A stretch of 64,000 nucleotides of DNA from Pleuronectes platessa (Eukaryota > Chordata > Actinopteri > Pleuronectiformes > Pleuronectidae): assembly GCF_947347685.1 (NCBI RefSeq), contig NC_070633.1, forward strand, positions 1,798,001 through 1,862,000. Direction: 5' to 3'. The notes below the pieces were generated by a model. The model was not told the origin of the DNA and did not search any database. It saw nothing but the letters and a program-made list of their open reading frames with translations. The position numbers were made by a program, and so were the translations under genes. This document shows, piece by piece, positions 56,990-64,000 of this stretch (position 1 is its first letter; every line of letters starts with the position of its first letter).

Positions 56990-57984
56990 TCAAGGAACTG
57001 TTACAGGTGTCTGGAATCAAAAAGTCCCACACCACCCCATATCTCCCCATGGGCAATGGGCAGACAGAAAGATTCAATCGTACACTCGGTAACATGATCT
57101 GCTCCCTTCCACCAAGAGACAAAGAGCGGTGGCCACAGATGATACAGACGCTAACATTCTCGTACAACTGTACCACACATGAAACAACTGGATTCGCACC
57201 TTTCTATCTTATGTTTGGTAGGATACCCAGGCTGCCTGTGGACATCGTGTTTGGCAACACATTGAGGGATGAGGATGTGGTGGCTCATGACACCTACGTT
57301 GACTCTTTGCAGAGGGACCTTAGTGAAGCGGTAAAGATTGCCCAGAGAAACACGACAGAAGCACAGAAAAGGCAGGCAAGGCAATATGATAAGAGGGTCA
57401 AGGGTGTTCCGCTCACAGTTGGTGATAACGTTCTGCTGGCAAACAGGAAAGACAGAGGAAAAGGTAAATTGGCCGATCTGTGGGACTCAACGGTGCATGT
57501 GATTACATGGAAGGATCCATCTGTGCACATTTACAGAGTTGAGGATCCTACCACTAAGAAGAGTAAGGTCGTTCATCGGAACTTCATTCTGCCAGTCAAC
57601 TTACTGCCGGTGCTGGAACCAGAGGACATGTCCACGATCTTCTCCACAGTCTCAGAGGAGGTGGCTCGTGATGTTGAAAGTCTCGGCAATGAGCCTTTAT
57701 TTGATGTAGAAAGTGAGTCCGGTGACAGTAGGACAGCTGTCTGGATAATGCATGGCCAATGTCCCAAAACAGTCAGTATTGGGGAGGCCCAAGGAACTCT
57801 CGAAGAGCAACCGGCAATTGGGCTTGGTATGGAGCAGCACCAGACTACACCAGTTGGAGAGGAGGATGTGGCCTCTTTACATGAGGGCAGCTCCAGCAGG
57901 AATAGCAGTCGAAGCATTACAAGCGAGAGTGATGTCTCTGGGAACGACAGAAGTGACTCTGGTACTGAGGGTGGGGTGGGGTGA
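56971..57984 (+). pseudogene. Gypsy integrase C-terminal part
   Basis: It continues with the third catalytic residue in MGNGQTERFNRTLGNM (the DD35E glutamate), then YNCTTHETTGFAPFYLMFG and a GPY/F-like end (VGDNVLLANRKDRGKGKLADLW and VHRNFILPVNLLP). A Ser/Glu-rich tail follows. The frame differs from the preceding part because of the microduplication. No chromodomain is seen. Confidence 0.88.
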
Positions 57985-58558
57985 GGGAACAGGAGACACT
58001 GCATGATCCTGGGAGCAGTAGGAGTGATTATTGTCAGTGACAACTCGAAGTGGAATTAGTAGTGTGACTAGTCCTGTCGGCTGCTCCAGGTGTAACACTC
58101 CAGAATATGACCGAATTCTGCCAAAAGAGAACTTGCTTTGGAGGAATCAAAGACTGGAACCATCAGAGACTGTCCTCAGTGGGGATGCAACGACAACCAG
58201 AACAGGAAGAGTAGTAAAACCTGTTAGAAGACTACTTGAATCAATGAGCATGATCATAAGAGAACCTGGAAGTGTAGATTCTTTGTCTTATTCGAAGTTC
58301 TCTCGACCTTTGTAGATGCGTAAACCACTGAGAGGGTCATTCAGTTCAGCTTTAAGGGCCAGTGTTGTATATAGAAAAATCTGAATGTAGGGTTGAGATG
58401 TACCTTATCGGAGGGGGTTCTTTGTTATATGTATAAGGGCATATTTCTACCTGGTAAAGTTGTTTGCTGTCCTATTGGACGACTGCGGTCAAGGTTACCC
58501 CCATAAGGAAGGAGTTCTCATATAGTCTTAAAGTTTGCTGTAATTGAGGAGGGGTGAA
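57985..58558 (+). other. Gypsy downstream region and polypurine tract
   Basis: After pol there is no envelope-like frame. The run gaggaggggtgaa (58,546-58,558) ends directly at the 3' LTR and is the likely plus-strand primer (PPT). Confidence 0.65.
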
Positions 58559-59003
58559 TGTAATGGGGTGTTATTATATTCCAGCTAACTTTAAGAAACC
58601 CTGCAGTGAGTATCGTCTCAGGGGGATGTTCCAATTGCTGACAATGAGGAGGGGGGGATATGTATTTCTAGTGCTTTCTTATTTTCATTTTATAGCCAAT
58701 GATTAGGTTAAATCAGTACTTACAAAAGGAGTAATGTTTTATGTACCTTTTATTTTCATGTGTATATGTTGTATATAAGTATTCTGGTCTGTGAACCCCC
58801 CTGTCGCGCTGTGGTACGTGCCGCTCAGGAACCTGTCTCTCTGTCTGCATTTGGAGCTGAAAGAGACAGCAGTCTAAGGAGATGGAAACTGATGCATTCC
58901 CTGTTACATGTTTCATCATTACAGCTGAAAGAGCCAGTAAAAAGATATCCAAAGAGAGCTGTGGTGTCGGGGTGATTGTGTGGTGTGTCGCAGACTCGCT
59001 ACA
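58559..59003 (+). repeat. 3' LTR, intact (445 bp)
   Basis: TGTAATGG...CGCTACA is aligned to the rejoined 5' LTR with about 10 single-base differences and no gaps by eye. 'gtatataag' near 58,769-58,777 is TATA-like and would be the promoter. Confidence 0.93.
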
Positions 59004-59372
59004 ATTATTTATTTTTCAATGCAGAACTTGATGTACAGTAATTTATTTAGGCTCTTTACCTGTGTAAAACTGGTTTTAATTCTATGTTTAACTTTTATAG
59101 TATATATAGCCTAATGTGTGATGCTATTGTTGTGTGATGAATATTTTCTTGTTGATACAAAGCCAAAGTTTATGGGCTGTTAAGTCCCATTAAAAAAAAA
59201 ATGTATATACATAATCAATCAAGTTGTTGTCTTTGAATAGCTTTGCATAGTTACACTGACATTCTGTGACTGTTCTTCCTTTTTGTGGGGTTCACCAGAG
59301 CTTTGTGTTCATTATATAGCCCAAACCTGAATGCTCTGCTATACCAAATTGTGAAAAAACAGAAAACCCAGA

Positions 59373-60944
59373 ACTCAAACTTTAGCAAAAGCCCAACTTC
59401 CCTGCTCCTTCATTCAAGCAAATTAATTCAAAATATAATTATTTGGAGGTGGCTCAGAGAGCACATCCAGGTGTGTGGTTAAGAATCAAAGATGCTGAAA
59501 AGCTGCTGATTGTCTCTGGCTGTGCATTATGGGACTTGAAATAGGCAAAGTTGATCTTTTTGCCTCAACAACCACCAAGGGAACAAGGATCAGGCACCCA
59601 GCTCACCTCAAGAACCATGGCACCCACTCTTAGGGCTCCCCAAGAGTGTTTACGTATAAACACACACTACAGACTCTCTCACCCCTTCCACTCCAGTCCA
59701 ATTCAAGCAACTTGTCATGTGGACAGAGGTAATATCTTCCCAATTAGAGGTGCTAGTTTAAAGCATGTATATATTGATCCCATGGCCCTCAAGAACATTT
59801 TCCATAACTTCCCGTAACACACCTTGAATAAAGATATTATGACAATTCCTCTTTTGTAGTGCTTCTACACGTTAATTTGGGTATCTGGCATGTCTAACGA
59901 CCCAAAAACTCTGGAAAAAAACAACTCCTGCGATCTGTTATGGTTCCTCTAAGTCAGAAACGTCATGCTTGAGTGACTGCGAATGAGCTTCCGTATCAGT
60001 CTCTCATCACAATGAAATGGCAGTCTCTCTTACATGGCCATGTCTGTAACAACCAAAATATGTTACAGACATTTCATTAAGACCCCAAGTAACCATATCA
60101 ACTTGTGGTGAAATAGGCATAATATGTCCCCTTTAAGGCCTGGAGTTAGGTATCTGAAGTGGACAGATGAGATGTAGCAGCTTTGTGATACCTGGAGGCA
60201 CTAGCTTGGAAGCTGAAATCACCGTTTTTAAAGATCTAACCTTCCTTGGGTCATGCTCTAGCCTCACCCCTTTACAAAATGTCATATATATAAAGTAATG
60301 TCCATAAGAAATATGAAATATACAATTTAACCCAAGAAGTTCAGAGCTTTAGTTATAATGTATTCTCCCAAACTTTAAAAAAAACGGGCATACTGAAAAT
60401 GTCTGCCCAAAACTTAGATTTATCCTTAAGTTAAACATATCATTAACAGCAGCATATTTACAATGTCAAAAATCATCCACTATAAATGAAGTAAGCTACA
60501 GGATATTATCAGCAACATGTATTAAAAGTGTACTTGTTCTGCATATTACTTTTTTCGTTTTATTATACTATACAACAATGTCTACGCTGTACTTAACTAT
60601 GAAAACATTCATACTACTTATAGTATAATTTCTTATCTTTTATTATTAATTCTTTGTTGACAATTTTCAATCTTGTAAAGAAGATGGAATGGTTGAAAAA
60701 GAACTTGATCCTGCATTGACGGCAGTGCAAATAGTATAGTGCACATATGATACCATACTATACTATAATGAAACAAGGTTTTTAATAAAAATCAATCAAG
60801 CTCTAACTTTATTAGTTGATTGGCAGAAAATTCAACCACTCTGATAACTGAATCATCATTGCAGCAAAAATTCAAAACCGTCTCTGGTTCAAGCCCCTCA
60901 AACACAAGGACAAGACATTTAAAGACTTTTGAACTTTTTCAATA
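59373..60944. other. Intergenic DNA with a dispersed repeat
   Basis: The repeat at 59,825-60,140 is described separately. The rest is AT-rich with no supported gene. Confidence 0.5.
59825..60140 (+). repeat. Dispersed repeat, copy 2 (gacatattat family)
   Basis: It shares 'gtgcttctacacgttaattt', 'tctggcatgtcta' and 'tcacaatgaaatggcagtctctcttacatgg' in order with 6,755-7,100 and ends 'cataatatgtccccttta'. The left copy has lost the end segment. Confidence 0.55.
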
Positions 60945-60950
60945 TTTATT
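60945..60950 (-). terminator. Probable fgf polyadenylation signal (AATAAA on minus)
   Basis: TTTATT on the plus strand is AATAAA on the minus strand, about 840 bp after the FGF stop codon. Other AT-rich signals exist, so the end is tentative. Confidence 0.4.
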
Positions 60951-61786
60951 GTATTGTATCTCTATACACTTTTCAACTTTGGACAACTGAACATCACACT
61001 GTCCTTGTACAGTACTGACAGTTAAACCTGCACTTGCTGCAGTTGAAAACCACTTTAAGCCTGGTCACACGCATTTAAAAGAACAAAATCAGTTCATCTT
61101 GGTAGAGTGACTATGATCAGTGGAATTGAGTGGGGGTTGATGTAAATCTGTAAGTTAATCTTTTAAGTTCAAGCTTAAACCAACTGGCTAGTTCATTAGC
61201 CCTCTGATTCACTAACTAGAACTGCAATCATCACTGCCCTTTGTACTCCATAGAGTCTGCAATAGATGCATTCAGCAATAGTACTTTTCTTCGGCTCATC
61301 ATTGTTTTATAATTGGTCTAACCCCAGTAGGCAGTCATTGTAAATATGCACAAAGAACAGAAGAAAATAATGCTCTTTTGGTTGCAGTAACACATAAACC
61401 ACAAGAAAACATGAACTCACATCTGAGATGGACAACTGAAAACTGGAGTTAAAACAAACATTTGAACACTCGGATTGGTCGATGGCATAAATCATTAAAA
61501 AATGGTAGTTGTGAAGGGAGACACATTTAATGTATTTCCTGGTGCTACACATCAATATGAGTACGAGCCAGGTTTTTCTGATAATAATGTTAATGCTGAT
61601 GATGTTTTATATTTGATATGTCCATTCAAGTCCACATTCACAGCCATGTTGATGCCATGTTACTCTTCTCTGGTTGGTAATAACAGTTCATGCAAACAAT
61701 GCCTACAGCACTGTATTAGTTTTGTGTAGAGTGTTATCTTTGTCTGTTTAGTTTAGTTTATCTGTACTGAGTATTGATCCTTCTAT

Positions 61787-61963
61787 TCATATCCTTGGAA
61801 GGAAGTGTGTCATAGTCATGTTGGTGGTGACACGGTTGCCTCTCTTGGTTTTGCCAGTCTTGCTGATGCCAATGTACATGCCAGGGTAAGCAACGGATTC
61901 ATATGCATTATAATTGTTGGCCAGGAGCTTCTCCTTAAACTTGCATTCATCACTGTAGTGGCC
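61787..61963 (-). CDS. fgf4: FGF4/FGF6-type growth factor, last coding exon, partial gene
   Basis: On the minus strand, the pyrimidine-rich acceptor ...cctcctcag is followed at 61,963 by 58 codons and a stop. The peptide GHYSDECKFKEKLL, NNYNAYES, YPGMYIGISKTGKTKRG and THFLPRI is the C-terminal third of the FGF core (strands beta9-beta12 with the heparin-binding GKTKRGNR segment). DECKFKE.L..NNYNAYES...YPGM and the THFLPRI ending place it in the FGF4/FGF6 group; YPGM and GKTK favour FGF4 (family knowledge from memory). It is a secreted ligand for FGF receptors with heparan sulphate. The upstream exons are not in the remaining 2 kb and must be beyond the right edge, so intron 2 exceeds 2 kb. 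Confidence 0.85.
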   Translation of the reverse strand, partial: GHYSDECKFKEKLLANNYNAYESVAYPGMYIGISKTGKTKRGNRVTTNMTMTHFLPRI

Positions 61964-63944
61964 CTGAGGAGGATAAAGCACAGTCATATTTTATGTTAGT
62001 TGAGTGTAAATACTGATCCTTTAAGGCATTTGGAGAAAAGTACTGATCATGTGATATTTTACTGCTCCTGTGACTTGATCATTCAATGTGTTTCCTTATG
62101 TCTTATTGACCACACAATACATTTAATTTGATTTAATGAAAACAAATCCAACAACTCCAATGCAATTCTGACAGTGTAGGTATGTTATGTTGCAATTCTC
62201 TGAAATGGGACATGATTACATTTCTATAAGGGAATTTACTGACAGCGGCCTAACATCTATTGAAAAAAAGCACAATATAATGCAAACAAACTGATTTGTG
62301 ATAGAAATCAGTACTTCTCTTTAAAAACGAGCATAAGAGTATGGTAATACCGTTGTTGGATTGTCTGAGTATAATATTTACATAGTACACTATATACTAT
62401 ACTATTGAATTGTTAATTTTGGCTCGATATAATGACCTCTTCTCTAATAAATACTTATGAATGTACTCCACCAACACACTCAATGGCTACTTAATTTAAT
62501 TTTACAGCAAGAGGTATAAATTCAGATATCAATTTAGCTACTGAATGCTTATTATTGAGGTTGAGATTGTTGTTGAACTGTATTGCAATATTCTGAGACG
62601 CGTGTAAACGCCCTCAGCAAAGTGCTTATATCTACCAAGGCCTAACACTCCACTTAGGAAGCCACACATTTCTGCCAACAAACTGAAAAGCAGTCTTATG
62701 CACCCTTGACAAGTTTCAGAGCATATTATATTTGTTTTAAATGCATGGAAATGTACAAGAGGGTATAACATACAGAATATTTGGTCAATACTGAAATAGA
62801 TAACATTTATTAAATACATGAACATGTTGAATAGGTGGATATTTAGTCAAAAAAATGTTTGGGAATTATTTGATTAAATCCTTTTGTGCAGGTCTGCAGC
62901 AAAATTGAATGGGTTTCTTCTTGGGCTTTGTCCTATCCATCCACCAAGTTTTGTTGAAATATGTTCAGTAGTTTTTGTGTAGTCCTGCTGACAAACCAAC
63001 CAATCAACAAACATGAATACATGAAAAGGATTTTTCAAATAAGCAGAATACAGAGATAAGCTCAGCTGAACCTGTCTTTTTTACTTCCTTGGATAACCTA
63101 CAGCAGCGTCTGGCAAGTGGCAGCCCATGGACCAAAACCAGACGACCAGCATTAATATCTGGCCCACTAAATCATTTTTATAATTTGATTATTTATTCAG
63201 ATAGAAATATATTATTGTAAATGGGCATGACATAGGGGTAAATGGTAGAAGAAGAAAACAAAAAAGGTATAGTGAGCTGGTTAAATAACTGGCTGTGGGC
63301 TCTTACTGCTTATTATGTGAAATTGGGAAATATACACGTCATCAAGACAAACATCATTTACCATGTCATGCTGTCCTCTGAAGAGCCATTTGCCCACTGT
63401 GCACATTATGAGAGCTACATGTGATTTTTCAAAGCATTGCTTGGCACAATGTCATTGCTGCATTGAAAAGTTATATCAGCGAAAGGTGCTGTTTGACCCT
63501 TACCACAGAAATAGTGACATATATACAAAACACATTAACTTGGCAGGTTCCCTCACAGAGGTCGAGGAGCAGCTGAAAGCAAAGGTCATTTGATCTTCCC
63601 CCACTATGATTGAGCCCCCTACCTCTGTACTTAAAGGGTTGCTGTTTAGCAGATAAGATAGAGTCTGAAAACCTGGAACATGGAACAAAACTTCAAATCA
63701 ACAATTGTGTTTTGTGGGATGGGGAAAGCTTGACAGATGAAATGCTGCTTAACCTAAACCAGGGTGAGGCTCTGTATTCACTTTATTTGATCTATATATT
63801 ATGTCAACAATGCAACCTTATATAACAGCACTGTTTCTCTTACTCTTTTTAGACCTTTTGTCTCCAAAGGAATGGCTGTTATGATTACTACATACAGTAT
63901 ATTCACAATGAGCGCTCAGCCTCCTGGACAAAGGGAGTACATAC
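61964..63944. other. Intron of the fgf gene (end not reached)
   Basis: No exon of the expected middle FGF segment is seen on the minus strand. 62,885-63,020 holds a LINE-type tail (gttgaaatatgttcagtagtttttgtgta, then caaa-type repeats). 63,108-63,175 resembles a decayed hAT end. Confidence 0.5.
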
Positions 63945-64000
63945 ACTCCTGCTCAAAATCTTAAGACCAGTTAAAAAATTGCATGAATTTGCATTTTGCA
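63945..64000 (+). mobile_element. Tc1-like left end, continues beyond the window
   Basis: After 'gtacata', the sequence cactcctgctcaaaatctta, with 'agaccagttaaaaaattgcatgaatttgcat', is a well-known fish Tc1-type terminus (from memory). It begins after a TA and is cut by the window end. Confidence 0.65.

Larger units (their letters stand above)
47795..59003 (+). mobile_element. Ty3/Gypsy LTR retrotransposon, complete but expanded by hAT insertions
   Basis: LTRs of 445 bp (TGTAATGG...CGCTACA) bound it, and ATTA duplications flank it (47,791-47,794 and 59,004-59,007). Removing two hAT insertions and one copy of each 8-bp duplication from the 5' LTR leaves exactly 445 bp, and the whole element becomes 7,483 bp. 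The order is LTR, PBS, gag, protease, RT, RNase H, integrase, PPT, LTR, that of Ty3/Gypsy. Pol has one in-frame stop and several frame breaks, so it is not active. The LTRs differ at about 10 positions by eye (near 2%), a fairly recent insertion. Confidence 0.92.
46686..59372 (+). mobile_element. hAT element, copy 2, split by SINE and Gypsy insertions
   Basis: The left end CAGAGATGGACAG matches copy 1. 46,891-47,262 encodes a hAT C-terminal remnant, and 59,204-59,372 matches copy 1's right part. Inserted into it are a SINE (47,365-47,628) and a Gypsy retrotransposon (47,795-59,003) that itself contains three hAT elements. The right terminus is not found beyond 59,372. Its own sequence adds up to only about 1.2 kb. 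Confidence 0.65.

Noticed and set aside
1..64000. CRISPR array, operon or prophage
   Set aside because: No spaced direct repeats or bacterial gene organisation; the sequence is clearly animal nuclear DNA.

Overview
The window is chromosomal DNA from a ray-finned (teleost) fish. This rests on intron-split vertebrate genes (tmem129, slbp, immt and an fgf4/6-type gene) with canonical GT/AG splice sites, and on a dense load of fish-type mobile elements (Tc1-like, hAT, CR1/L2-type LINEs, tRNA-headed SINEs, a Ty3/Gypsy element). There are no bacterial features. The species cannot be named from this sequence; a percomorph-like fish is a guess.

Layout. At 1-1,411 is a LINE remnant lying in or next to exon 1 of tmem129 (minus strand; the rest of the gene is beyond the left edge). 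slbp (histone stem-loop-binding protein) runs 5,380-13,324 on the plus strand in 8 exons. Its first intron holds a 2.55-kb hAT transposon with an uninterrupted 615-codon transposase, perfect ends and a perfect 8-bp target duplication. immt (MIC60/mitofilin) runs 15,827-38,249 on the plus strand in 14 exons that join in phase to a predicted 765-residue protein. Its introns hold several hAT elements, a LINE interrupted by a Tc1 element that is itself interrupted by a hAT, and a 3.9-kb CR1/L2-type LINE with an esterase-type ORF1. The stretch 38.3-61 kb is an accessory region built almost wholly of mobile DNA: a long-inverted-repeat element with 11-bp flanking duplications, a Gypsy pol fossil, two copies of one hAT family (41.8-44.2 kb and 46.7-59.4 kb), a minisatellite, and a 7.5-kb Gypsy retrotransposon stretched to 11.2 kb by hAT insertions in its 5' LTR. 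The last coding exon of an FGF4/6-type gene (minus) is at 61,787-61,963; its upstream exons lie beyond the right edge. A Tc1-type end begins at 63,945.

The cellular genes are not a pathway: TMEM129 is an ER ubiquitin ligase, SLBP handles histone mRNA, MIC60 organises mitochondrial cristae, and the FGF is a secreted signal. The strongest unexplained signal is shared by them. All three gene starts in the window carry, 89-177 bp upstream of the ATG and always in gene orientation, the same small element: a GGC(A/G)GT...AC(C/T)GCC inverted repeat around an AATG-containing spacer, followed by a GAAGAAGAAG-like purine tract. The two arms change together between tmem129 and slbp. A second theme is the 46.7-59.4 kb nest, where target duplications give a four-level insertion order.
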